A stretch of 64,000 nt of DNA, taken from assembly GCF_003992115.1 (NCBI RefSeq), contig NZ_RQUX01000001.1:144610-208609 (forward strand), read 5' to 3'. This DNA is from Veillonella ratti. GTDB taxonomy: Bacteria; Bacillota; Negativicutes; Veillonellales; Veillonellaceae. The notes beneath the pieces were generated by a model that ran no database searches, was not told where the DNA came from, and worked only from the letters and a program-made list of their open reading frames with translations. A program made the position numbers and the translations under genes. Below are positions 10,394 through 18,804 of the stretch, one piece after another (position 1 is the first letter of the stretch; each line of letters starts with the position of its first letter).

Positions 10394-10516
10394 AATTAGC
10401 CTCCTATATATTTATACTAATAATACGTAATACTTTAACCTCATATCCTGCTATCCGAATATATCTAATCTTGCAAGATACCCTGCAGCTGAGACATATC
10501 GTTTGGTGACCGCTGA

Positions 10517-10759
10517 TTAGTCAACCAATTGGGCACTGGTATTTTCTACCATAAAAGCGCCTTTATAGCCGGTTAAAATTTTACCTTTGGCGCTGGTCAT
10601 AAAACGTTTGGCAATCAACAAATTTGCCACTGTTTCGGCTGCAGTGCGACTTACATCCGCTTTAGGTACACTGATGCGCACCGTAGTTTCTTTTAATTCA
10701 TCATCTAAAAATACAAGTTGTAATTCTTTTTTCAAAACATTCATAGTTCCTGTAGCCAT
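10517..10759 (-). CDS. DUF2922-like small protein
   Basis: 80 residues. KKELQLVFLDDELKETTVRISVPK, then a helix with ETVANLLIAKRFMTSAKGK and a terminal GAFMVENTSAQLVD, fit DUF2922. Strong AGGAGG precedes the ATG. It is the first gene of a DUF2922/DUF1659 pair and diverges from nrdA across about 520 bases. Function unknown in the family; the sequence offers no catalytic residues. Confidence 0.68.
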   Translation of the reverse strand: MATGTMNVLKKELQLVFLDDELKETTVRISVPKADVSRTAAETVANLLIAKRFMTSAKGKILTGYKGAFMVENTSAQLVD

Positions 10760-11278
10760 AGTTGCCTCCTAAAGTTAAAACCGTCCGATGCCCCATGTAT
10801 GTATGCCAAAAAATCATACATCAAACAGAGCCCTTCATTTTGTCCATATTACTGAAAAGTACATGTACCATTGAGTTTCTCATCATTCTCATTGACCGTT
10901 TGCAAACGTCATAAGCAAGTCATCATTTCTTGTGAACCCGCTTACACCCTATACATTCTCACAACTTTAAAATGTCAAGTCATTAAATTCCACCAACCGA
11001 AATCTTCATTCATCATATGCAAAAAATTCAATACAGATTGACATTTCCCTCTTTCTTTTCACCGTCGGAAAATAGTATAATGAGGTGTATCTTGTATATG
11101 ATAACTAATATCATATACAAGATATTGATTTATAATACAACTCATCGATAGTACCAAATAGATGTATTTAGAGGGTATGAGTGTATCAACGGCTTACGTA
11201 AATACAGTGAAGTCACTGTTTGCGAGCCATATTTTTATGTGTAAATGTAGTACTTTGTAACGGGAAGGAACCTTATTC
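10760..11278. promoter_or_regulatory. Long divergent upstream region of nrdA with large inverted repeat
   Basis: No ORF is supported. TATAAT lies at 11076-11081. Just downstream, TATCTTGTATATGAT (11088-11102) and ATCATATACAAGATA (11110-11124) are perfect 15-base arms with a 7-base spacer. A second small hairpin, ACAGTGA/TCACTGT, lies near 11203-11218. These could be repressor sites (NrdR is the usual nrd regulator) or a 5' mRNA hairpin. About 200 transcribed bases would precede nrdA. Confidence 0.5.
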
Positions 11279-13564
11279 ATGGCTATTATGATTAAAAAAC
11301 GAGACGGCCATTACGAACCGCTCTCGGTAGAAAAAACTAAAAAGATGATTGCCTTCGCATGCTTGGGGCTTGAAAGCTGCGATCCTATCGAACTCGAAAT
11401 GGACTCCAAATTACAGTTCGTTGACGGCATGAGCACCAAAGAAATTCAGAAGATTTTGGTGCAAACTGCAATCGAAAAAGTTATCCAAAAAGTAGACGAC
11501 GGTTATGGCAACATGGTTAACCGCATGAACCAGGATTGGCAGTTTGTGGCAGCCCGCCTGTTCCTTTTCGACTTATATAAAGAAGCGGCCATCCAACGCA
11601 AATACAAAGCGTTCGGTTACGGCAACTTCCCTGCATTAGTAAAAAAATTAGTAGAAGCTAAGCGCTATGCGGACTTCTTCCTCACCCAATACACCGAAGA
11701 AGAACTTGAAGAATTAGGGGACTACATCAAACCTAAACGAGACTATCTCTTCAACTATGAAGGCATTAAATTGTTGGCCGATCGTTACCTCGTAAAAGGT
11801 TACGACAAAGAAGTGTATGAATTGCCGCAAGAACGTTTCATGGCGATTGCTATGCACCTTGCCCTCATCGAAGGGGATCGCAAAGTAGAATTCGCTAAAA
11901 AATTCTACGACTTAATGAGCGAATTAAAAATGACCACCGCTACGCCAACCTTGGCCAATGCGGGGACGCCGTTCCATCAGCTCAGCAGCTGCTTTATCTC
12001 CGGCGTTGACGATAACCTTTGGTCCATTTACGACGTAAACAGCAAATTCTCCCGCGTATCCAAACACGGCGGTGCCCTCGGTATTTACATGGGTAAAGTG
12101 CGTGCCTTGAACAGTGATATTCGCGGTTACAAAAACTCCTCCGGCGGCGTTATCCCTTGGGTTCGTCTTTACAATGATACAGCCGTAGCCGTAGATCAGC
12201 TTGGCAAACGTAAAGGTGGCGCTACCGTAACACTTGATATTTGGCATAAAGACTTCTACGAATTCGTAGAACTTCGTACCAACAACGGCGACGATCGTCG
12301 TAAAGCTCACGATATTTTCCCTGCCATTGCTATTCCGGACATCTTCATGGAACGTTTATTGGCTCGTGAAAACTTCAGCCTCTTCGATCCACATGAAGTG
12401 CAGCAGGTTATGGGCTTTAACTTGGAAGATTTTTACGATGAAGACGAAAACAACAAAGCTTTCACCGAACATTATCTTCTTTGCGAAAACAATCCGGATC
12501 TTCACCCAATCCAGGTCAGCGCTTTGGATATGATGAAAAAAATCATGCGCAGTGCCGTAGAAACCGGTACGCCGTTTATTTTCTTCCGCGACACAGCGAA
12601 CCGCGCCAACCCGAACAAACACGCAGGCATGATTTATGCCTCCAACTTGTGCCACGAAATCGCGCAAAACGTTGGTTTCACCAACCTTAGCGAAGAAGTG
12701 ATTAATCCGGATGGCAGCATCACGACTAAAACGGTGACCGGCGACATGGTAACATGTAACCTTAACTCCATTAACCTCGGTCGAATTACCGACGAAGAAT
12801 TGGAGGCTAATGTAGCCCTTCAGATTCGCATGCTCGACAATGTTATTTCCATCAACCAGTTCCCGGTACCGGAAGCTAAGATGACCAGCGAAAAATACCG
12901 TGCCATCGGCCTCGGTACGAGCGGTTACCACCACTACTTGGTGCGTCATCAGATTCAGTGGGAATCGGAAGAACACATTGAAACAGCGGATAAATTATTT
13001 GAAAACATTGCCTACTACGCAATTAAAGCATCCATGGAACTAGCTAAAGAAAAAGGCGCCTACCCTGCCTTCAAAGGTTCCGAATGGGAAACCGGTGCTT
13101 ACTTCGAGCGCCGCGGTTATACATCCGAACGTTGGCAACAATTGCGCAAAGATGTAGCTAAATACGGTATGCGCAACGGTTACCTCATGGCGATTGCCCC
13201 AACCGGCAGTACCTCCAATATCGCTAACACCACAGCCGGTATCGACCCTATTTTCAAAAAATTCTTCATCGAAGAAAAGAAAGGCAGCTTCACTCCGAAA
13301 ACGGCCCCTGATCTCGATAACTCCACGTTCTGGCTCTACAAAGAAGCTCACACGATTGACCAACAATGGAGTATTCGTGCCTGTGCTGCCCGCCAACGTC
13401 ACATTGACCAAGCGCAATCTTTCAACTTGTACATTACACCGCAAGTTAAGGCCAAAGAAATCCTCAACCTTTATGTGGAAGCATACAAACAAGGTGTTAA
13501 AACAATTTACTACATCCGCAATCAGTCCCTCGAAATGGACGAATGCACCAGCTGTTCTTCCTGA
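11279..13564 (+). CDS. nrdA: Ribonucleoside-diphosphate reductase alpha subunit, class Ia
   Basis: 761 residues, the length of E. coli NrdA. An N-terminal ATP-cone is seen (IKKRDGHYEPLSVEKTKKMIAFA). Active-site cysteines are visible in LSSCFISGV, ASNLCHEIAQ (Asn-x-Cys-x-Glu) and MVTCNLNSINL, and the C-terminal redox pair in CTSCSS. It reduces NDPs to dNDPs using the radical made by NrdB and therefore needs oxygen in the classic mechanism. The ATG follows GGGAAGGAAC. nrdB follows after 190 bases containing a nested hairpin. Confidence 0.95.
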   Translation: MAIMIKKRDGHYEPLSVEKTKKMIAFACLGLESCDPIELEMDSKLQFVDGMSTKEIQKILVQTAIEKVIQKVDDGYGNMVNRMNQDWQFVAARLFLFDLYKEAAIQRKYKAFGYGNFPALVKKLVEAKRYADFFLTQYTEEELEELGDYIKPKRDYLFNYEGIKLLADRYLVKGYDKEVYELPQERFMAIAMHLALIEGDRKVEFAKKFYDLMSELKMTTATPTLANAGTPFHQLSSCFISGVDDNLWSIYDVNSKFSRVSKHGGALGIYMGKVRALNSDIRGYKNSSGGVIPWVRLYNDTAVAVDQLGKRKGGATVTLDIWHKDFYEFVELRTNNGDDRRKAHDIFPAIAIPDIFMERLLARENFSLFDPHEVQQVMGFNLEDFYDEDENNKAFTEHYLLCENNPDLHPIQVSALDMMKKIMRSAVETGTPFIFFRDTANRANPNKHAGMIYASNLCHEIAQNVGFTNLSEEVINPDGSITTKTVTGDMVTCNLNSINLGRITDEELEANVALQIRMLDNVISINQFPVPEAKMTSEKYRAIGLGTSGYHHYLVRHQIQWESEEHIETADKLFENIAYYAIKASMELAKEKGAYPAFKGSEWETGAYFERRGYTSERWQQLRKDVAKYGMRNGYLMAIAPTGSTSNIANTTAGIDPIFKKFFIEEKKGSFTPKTAPDLDNSTFWLYKEAHTIDQQWSIRACAARQRHIDQAQSFNLYITPQVKAKEILNLYVEAYKQGVKTIYYIRNQSLEMDECTSCSS

Positions 13565-13580
13565 TTTAAATTAAAACAAT

Positions 13581-13703
13581 AAGCGGTTTAGTGACCGGCA
13601 GTCATACGAACACCATAAAGCTTCAATTAAACGATGTTTTGCAACGGTTCGACAGCAATATATGACTGCCGGTTAGCCGTAAATTTCATATGTTTAACCG
13701 CTT
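13581..13703. repeat. Nested hairpin between nrdA and nrdB
   Basis: Outer arms AAGCGGTTTA (13581-13590) and TTTAACCGCTT (13693-13703); inner arms CCGGCAGTCATA (13595-13606) and TATGACTGCCGG (13661-13672), continued by CGAAC with GTTCG. No T-run follows, so it is not a simple terminator; it may be a processing or stability element within the nrdAB transcript. Confidence 0.65.
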
Positions 13704-13754
13704 TAATATGCTATACTAAAGACAACAACTTATATAGAAAGGGTGAATGTCATT

Positions 13755-14783
13755 ATGGATAAAAAATTTATTTTTAACGAACATGGCGAGCGCGGCACGG
13801 AAAGCATGATTGGTGGCAATACGACCAACTTGCGCGAATGGAACCGCATCAAATATGACTGGGCAACGCAGATGTACCGTACCATGCTCAACAACTTCTG
13901 GATTCCGGAAGAAATTTCGCTGAACGAAGATATCAAACAATTTCCGTTCTTGACCGACAGCGAACGCCGTGCGTTTGACAAAATTATTTCCTTCCTCAAT
14001 TTCCTTGATTCGATTCAAAGTGAAAATTTACCCAACTTAAGCCGCTATATCACAGCTGCCGAAGTGGCATCATTGCTTAACATTCAGGCATTCCAAGAAG
14101 AAATTCACGCCCAAAGTTACTCCTATATTTTGGACACCGTAACGAATCCGATTACCCGTGACCGTATTTATGACGAATGGCGTACAGATGAACACCTCTT
14201 GGCACGTAACCGTTTCATCGCCGACATTTACCAACGTTTCAGCGATGATCCGTCGGAACATAATTTGATTCGCACTATCATGGCGAACTACATCTTGGAA
14301 GGCATTTATTTCTACTCCGGTTTCAGCTTCTTCTACACCTTGGCGCGCCAGGGCAAGATGACAGCAACTAGTACGATTTTTAAATACATCAACCGCGATG
14401 AAGTAACTCACCTCGTTTTATTCCAAAACATCATTCGTGAACTTCGCATCGAACGACCTGAATTATTTACGCCTGAATTGGAAGCGGAACTTACGGATAT
14501 GCTCCGTCAAGGTACGGAAAACGAAATCGCTTGGGGCCAATACATTACGGATGACAAAATCCTCGGTATCAACAATGTATTGATTGAACGCTATATCAAA
14601 TACTTGGCTAATATTCGTTTAGAAGCCATCGGCCTCAAACATCTCTATCCGGACATCAAAGAAAATCCGATGGCTTGGATTGAAAGTTTCTCCAACCTCA
14701 ACAGCACTAAAACGGACTTCTTTGAAGCAAAAGTTACGAATTATACCAAAGCAGCCGCATTCGACTTCGACGATTTGGAGTAA
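13755..14783 (+). CDS. nrdB: Ribonucleoside-diphosphate reductase beta subunit, class Ia
   Basis: 342 residues. Ligands of the di-iron centre are visible: FLDSIQ (Asp85), FQEEIH (Glu115, His118), LEGIYFY and RDEVTH. The radical tyrosine is Tyr122 in AQSY, matching E. coli numbering almost exactly, so this is not a tyrosine-less subclass. An ATG at 13743 is in frame, but AGGGTG would then touch it, whereas it stands about ten bases from the ATG at 13755. It forms the stable tyrosyl radical used by NrdA. Confidence 0.95.
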   Translation: MDKKFIFNEHGERGTESMIGGNTTNLREWNRIKYDWATQMYRTMLNNFWIPEEISLNEDIKQFPFLTDSERRAFDKIISFLNFLDSIQSENLPNLSRYITAAEVASLLNIQAFQEEIHAQSYSYILDTVTNPITRDRIYDEWRTDEHLLARNRFIADIYQRFSDDPSEHNLIRTIMANYILEGIYFYSGFSFFYTLARQGKMTATSTIFKYINRDEVTHLVLFQNIIRELRIERPELFTPELEAELTDMLRQGTENEIAWGQYITDDKILGINNVLIERYIKYLANIRLEAIGLKHLYPDIKENPMAWIESFSNLNSTKTDFFEAKVTNYTKAAAFDFDDLE

Positions 14784-14807
14784 TACAGCGCTACAAACCA
14801 AACCAGG

Positions 14808-14838
14808 AAGGCCGGCACCTCGCCGGCTTTTCTTTTTT
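14808..14838 (+). terminator. Terminator after nrdB
   Basis: GCCGGC (14811-14816) pairs with GCCGGC (14822-14827), followed by a T-rich run with a single C. Confidence 0.75.
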
Positions 14839-14936
14839 AGCCAAGCCGTATCCTTACAATAAGCTCAGCAATAAGTCGCATAATCAACTAAATAATTAGT
14901 TTACCTGAAGTTTACGAATGTTTTGCAAAAAAAGAC

Positions 14937-14965
14937 TTGCCAGAATAGAAACTTAGGTTTATAAT
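14937..14965 (+). promoter_or_regulatory. Promoter of the aromatic (aro) operon leader
   Basis: TTGCCA (14937-14942), exactly 17 bases, then TATAAT (14960-14965). The start point would fall near 14972, giving a leader of about 310 bases before aroF. Confidence 0.8.
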
Positions 14966-14998
14966 GTTGGCAATCACTTTAAGAGAGGAGCCAATATT

Positions 14999-15091
14999 AT
15001 GAATACCGCTATCAGCACTATGAACAGCCAATACTTCTATTTTTGGTTCTTTATCCAGGCAACGGGTAAAGGACTATTTGGGCTACGCTGA
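14999..15091 (+). CDS. Aromatic-rich leader peptide of the aro operon attenuator
   Basis: A 30-codon ORF with its own ribosome site (GAGAGGAG, about eight bases before ATG). Codons 12-18 (15032-15052) read YFYFWFF: four Phe, two Tyr, one Trp in a row. The ORF ends at TGA 15089-15091, 32 bases before a strong terminator. Such a run of regulatory codons ahead of a terminator is the classic mark of ribosome-mediated attenuation (as in pheA and trp leaders of enterobacteria). The peptide itself is unlikely to have another function. Confidence 0.85.
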   Translation: MNTAISTMNSQYFYFWFFIQATGKGLFGLR

Positions 15092-15162
15092 TTTCGGTAT
15101 CATTGTCAGGCTTAGTATAGTTAAGGAGCTACCCGTAGTGCACGCGGGTAGCTCCTTTTTTA
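15049..15162 (+). promoter_or_regulatory. Attenuator: alternative RNA structures and terminator before aroF
   Basis: Segment 1 CTTTATCC (15049-15056) overlaps the last Phe codons and can pair with segment 2 GGGTAAAG (15064-15071). Segment 2, as ACGGGTA (15062-15068), can instead pair with TACCCGT (15130-15136), extended by GCA/TGC. That would break the terminator stem AAGGAGCTACCCG (15123-15135)/CGGGTAGCTCCTT (15145-15157), a perfect 13-pair stem followed by T6. A ribosome stalled at the aromatic codons would cover segment 1 and favour read-through into aroF. Confidence 0.8.
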
Positions 15163-15280
15163 CTATCACTTAAAAGTAATTATTGAAAGCAACGAAGGTT
15201 GTACAAGCAGTAAAGGATTGGAATTTATGAACGAAACCTGTTTTCAAATATTCATAAGTGACGAAAGAGGAGAGATTACT

Positions 15281-16294
15281 ATGATTATTACATTGAAGGA
15301 AAATGCTACACCGGAGAAAGTTCAAGAGTTACGCCAAAAATTAGAGGCCCAAGGGATTACGTTACATCCAAGCCAAGGCGACAACTACTCATTAATCGGC
15401 CTCATCGGCGATACCTCACTCGTAGACAAGCGCCAAATTGAATCGCTAGACTTTGTTGAAAAAGTAACACGCATTCAAGAACCGTTCAAAAAAGCTAATC
15501 GCAAATTCCATCCGGAGGACACCATCGTAGACGTAAGTGGCGTAAAAATTGGGGGCGGCCACTTCGCTATTATGGCCGGTCCTTGCTCCGTCGAAACACC
15601 GGAACAAGTGCTGGCAACGGCAAGAGCGGTCAAAGAAGCTGGCGCTACTATTCTTCGTGGCGGTGCGTTCAAACCGCGTACTTCGCCATACTCCTTCCAA
15701 GGTATGGGTCCTGAAGGCTTGCATTTATTGGAACTGGCAAAAAAAGAAACGGGCCTGCCTATCGTATCCGAAGTCATGGATCCATCCCAGTTGCAGTACT
15801 TCGATAATGTAGACATGCTTCAAATCGGCGCCCGCAATATGCAAAACTTCACCTTACTTAAAGAGGTAGGCAAATTAAAGAAACCGGTTCTTCTTAAACG
15901 TGGCTTATCCGCAACTTATGAAGAATGGTTGATGGCTGCGGAATACATCATGAGCGAAGGCAATACACAAATCGTACTTTGCGAACGAGGCATTCGAACT
16001 TTCGAAACGAAAACCCGTAATACCCTTGATGTAACGGCGATTCCAATGATTCATGAGCTCAGTCATTTACCGATTATTATGGACCCGAGCCACGCTGCCG
16101 GCATGAGCCGCATGGTTCGACCTTTATCCCTCGCTTCCACCGGTGGCGGTGCGGATGGTCTCATGATTGAAGTTCATATTGATCCGGCCAAAGCGCTTTG
16201 CGACGGTCCGCAAGCTTTACGTCCCGATCAGTTTGCGTCCCTCACCAAAGATGTTTTCGCTATGCGCGAAATTGTTACCGGTCAAAAAGCTTAA
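15281..16294 (+). CDS. aroF: 3-deoxy-7-phosphoheptulonate (DAHP) synthase, type I-beta
   Basis: 337 residues. A ferredoxin-like N-terminal domain (residues 1-65) precedes the TIM barrel, as in Thermotoga-type DAHP synthases where that domain gives feedback control. [24 protein letters not shown] and [14 protein letters not shown] are the substrate and metal-site motifs of the AroG/KdsA-related family. It commits erythrose 4-phosphate and PEP to the shikimate pathway. The frame extends upstream, but AGAGGAG fits the ATG at 15281. It is the first structural gene after the aromatic attenuator. Confidence 0.95.
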   Translation: MIITLKENATPEKVQELRQKLEAQGITLHPSQGDNYSLIGLIGDTSLVDKRQIESLDFVEKVTRIQEPFKKANRKFHPEDTIVDVSGVKIGGGHFAIMAGPCSVETPEQVLATARAVKEAGATILRGGAFKPRTSPYSFQGMGPEGLHLLELAKKETGLPIVSEVMDPSQLQYFDNVDMLQIGARNMQNFTLLKEVGKLKKPVLLKRGLSATYEEWLMAAEYIMSEGNTQIVLCERGIRTFETKTRNTLDVTAIPMIHELSHLPIIMDPSHAAGMSRMVRPLSLASTGGGADGLMIEVHIDPAKALCDGPQALRPDQFASLTKDVFAMREIVTGQKA

Positions 16295-16333
16295 TTAAGA
16301 CCCGTTAATTGATACCCAGTAAAAGGAGTTACC

Positions 16334-17416
16334 ATGGAACGTATTCATATCGAAGCCTCCACTGCCTACGATGTCATCATTGAAGACGGGGTTTTACAAC
16401 ATATAATAGAATATATTAAGCCCCTTAAGGGCCCCTGCCCGACCATGCTCGTCAGTGATGACCGAGTAGCTCCGCATTATGCAGCGCTTGTCAAAAAGCA
16501 ACTCACCGCGGCGGGCTATACGGTATATGAATACGTATTCCCTCATGGTGAAACAGAAAAAAACGCTGCGCGACTATTGGATTTAGTGGAATTTATGGCG
16601 GCCAAAGCGCTGACCCGTAAGGATTTACTTATCGCCTTAGGCGGCGGTGTAGTCGGTGATATGGCGGGTTTTGCGGCGGCCACCTATTTACGGGGCATCG
16701 ACTATATCCAGATGCCTACATCCCTATTGGCTGCAGTGGATTCATCTGTTGGCGGTAAAACGGCCGTTAATTTAAAAGCCGGCAAAAATCTTTGGGGCGC
16801 TTTTAAACAGCCGATTTTAGTACTCTGTGACCCAACTGCACTTAGCACTTTGCCCGCCGATGAATTCAGTAACGGCTGCGGTGAAGTCATTAAATACGGC
16901 ATGCTCGGTTATCCCGATTTACTGGCTGATTTAATGACTAATCCCTTACGTCAAGATGACCTTCCCCATATTGAAGCGATTATCGCCCTATGCGTGAAAG
17001 CCAAAGCAAAAATTGTCAGCGCCGATGAAAAAGAATCAGGCGTCAGAGCTTTGCTCAACTTTGGCCACACGTTTGGTCACGGTATCGAGCTTTGCAGTGA
17101 ATTTTCCGTAAAACACGGTATGGCTGTCAGTATCGGCATGGCCCTCATGATGCGTGCCGCTTTTAAAAACGGACACATCAGTGAAACCGAATTAAATAAC
17201 TTTTTAAATCTACTGGCCGCTCATAATTTGCCGATTAACACGACTATCAGTATTAACGAACTGTTAGAGGCCGCTTTACATGACAAAAAAAGTCACGGCC
17301 AAACTATTACCATTATTTATCCGAATCGTTGGGGGCAGTGCGAACTTCGCACCATACCACACAGCGAATTAGCCAATTACGCCATAAAGGAGGTAAAACA
17401 CCATGGTGCCAACTAA
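16334..17416 (+). CDS. aroB: 3-dehydroquinate synthase
   Basis: 360 residues. The NAD-binding segment GGGVVGDMAGFAAATYLRG near residue 102 and the metal-site motif NFGHTFGHGIE near residue 244 identify AroB, which cyclises DAHP to dehydroquinate using NAD and a divalent metal. AAGGAG precedes the ATG. The 3' end overlaps aroA by 14 bases, and the aroA ribosome site AAGGAGG lies within aroB, consistent with translational coupling. Confidence 0.96.
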   Translation: MERIHIEASTAYDVIIEDGVLQHIIEYIKPLKGPCPTMLVSDDRVAPHYAALVKKQLTAAGYTVYEYVFPHGETEKNAARLLDLVEFMAAKALTRKDLLIALGGGVVGDMAGFAAATYLRGIDYIQMPTSLLAAVDSSVGGKTAVNLKAGKNLWGAFKQPILVLCDPTALSTLPADEFSNGCGEVIKYGMLGYPDLLADLMTNPLRQDDLPHIEAIIALCVKAKAKIVSADEKESGVRALLNFGHTFGHGIELCSEFSVKHGMAVSIGMALMMRAAFKNGHISETELNNFLNLLAAHNLPINTTISINELLEAALHDKKSHGQTITIIYPNRWGQCELRTIPHSELANYAIKEVKHHGAN

Positions 17417-18770
17417 TCCATCTGAATTTGAAGCAACCAAAACTGCGACTGTCCATTCTGAATCCGTTACCGTAACCGGAGCCATTCCAACCGGTACCAT
17501 TGCGGCCATTCCGGCCAAGGCCCACGCTCATCGTGCCTTGATTGCCGCTGCTTTGGCGGACAGCCCGTCCAGTTTACTCATTGCACACTATTCAGAAGAT
17601 ATTGACGCCACTATTGCCTCTTTGCGTGGCTTAGGTGCTACTATTGAGAAAACAGAGAGCGGGGTTACTGTCACACCCATCCCCGAAAACCAAAAACACG
17701 GCACCATTGATGCTCACGAATCAGGTACTACCTTGCGCTTACTCTTATCGGTAGGTTCCGCCATTTGTGATACTACCGATGTAACCGCAGCCGGTCGTTT
17801 ACCGGATCGCCCGTTGGAGCCTTTAAAAAGCCAATTGGAAGCTCATGGCATCACCTTTTCGGCAGCTAAGCCGCCATTTACCATTAGCGGTCATTTAACA
17901 GGTGGGCTTTTTGAAATGGTAGGCAATGTGAGCAGTCAATTTTTTTCCGGTCTCTTATTGGCCTCACCAAAACTAGATGAAGATACCTTAATAAACAGCA
18001 CAACACCGTTACAATCCCGCGATTATGTGACGTTGACACGTCATGTCATGGCGGATTTTGGCGTTACCGCCTATACCTCTGACGACGGCAACAGTTTTAC
18101 GGTTCCCAAAGGGCAACATTACCGCGGCCTCGAAAATTATCCCATCGAAGGCGACTGGTCAAACAGTGCCATTTGGCTCGTAGCCGCCGCCATCACCGGC
18201 CAACCGCTTACCATCACTAATTTGCAACCCGATTCGACACAGGCGGATCGACGCATCTTAGATATTGTTGACTGCGCCGGCACCACCGTGGAATGGCAAA
18301 CAGAAGACGGTACCGTTGTTGAAGATGATGAATTGGACAAAATTAAAGTACCGCTACGCCTTCATTGTGAAGGTCGCGCCATCGACCCTATAACGGTTGA
18401 TTTAGAGCAATGTCCTGACTTATTGCCTGTTTTAGCGGCCTTAGCCTGCAGTATCGAAGGGGAAAGCTGGTTTATCAACGGCGAACGATTGCGTCTTAAA
18501 GAATCAGACCGCTTATTAGCCGTTCGTGATTTGGTGAGAACTTTAGGCGGCACCGCTCACATTGAGGGAGATAATCTCTACATTAACGGCACCGGAAGTC
18601 TTACCGGCGGCACCGTTACTTCCCACAATGACCATCGTCTCGTTATGGCCGCTACACTCATGGCGCTATACAGCGATGATCCGATTACGATTACCGACAG
18701 TCAGGCCATCAATAAATCTTATCCGCTATTCTTCAGCCATTGGAATCAATTAGGCGGTCACGCCAAATAA
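17403..18770 (+). CDS. aroA: 3-phosphoshikimate 1-carboxyvinyltransferase (EPSP synthase)
   Basis: 455 residues, with ~20 extra N-terminal residues compared with many family members. Phosphoshikimate-binding residues are seen in PAKAHAHRAL (Lys39, Arg44), where the usual Ser after Lys is Ala. ESGTTLRLL (residues 106-114) is the PEP loop; the position of E. coli Pro101 is Leu, as in some class II enzymes. SRDYVTLT, RLKESDRL, HNDHRLVMA and NKSYPLF follow in the normal order. It forms EPSP from shikimate 3-phosphate and PEP. The start follows AAGGAGG and overlaps aroB. Confidence 0.93.
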   Translation: MVPTNPSEFEATKTATVHSESVTVTGAIPTGTIAAIPAKAHAHRALIAAALADSPSSLLIAHYSEDIDATIASLRGLGATIEKTESGVTVTPIPENQKHGTIDAHESGTTLRLLLSVGSAICDTTDVTAAGRLPDRPLEPLKSQLEAHGITFSAAKPPFTISGHLTGGLFEMVGNVSSQFFSGLLLASPKLDEDTLINSTTPLQSRDYVTLTRHVMADFGVTAYTSDDGNSFTVPKGQHYRGLENYPIEGDWSNSAIWLVAAAITGQPLTITNLQPDSTQADRRILDIVDCAGTTVEWQTEDGTVVEDDELDKIKVPLRLHCEGRAIDPITVDLEQCPDLLPVLAALACSIEGESWFINGERLRLKESDRLLAVRDLVRTLGGTAHIEGDNLYINGTGSLTGGTVTSHNDHRLVMAATLMALYSDDPITITDSQAINKSYPLFFSHWNQLGGHAK

Positions 18771-18804
18771 TATACTATCTAACCTTTCAAAACAGGAGAC
18801 ACTT

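Noticed and set aside
12356..12976. 206-codon minus-strand ORF inside nrdA
   Set aside because: It is an antisense shadow of a highly conserved gene, without ribosome site.
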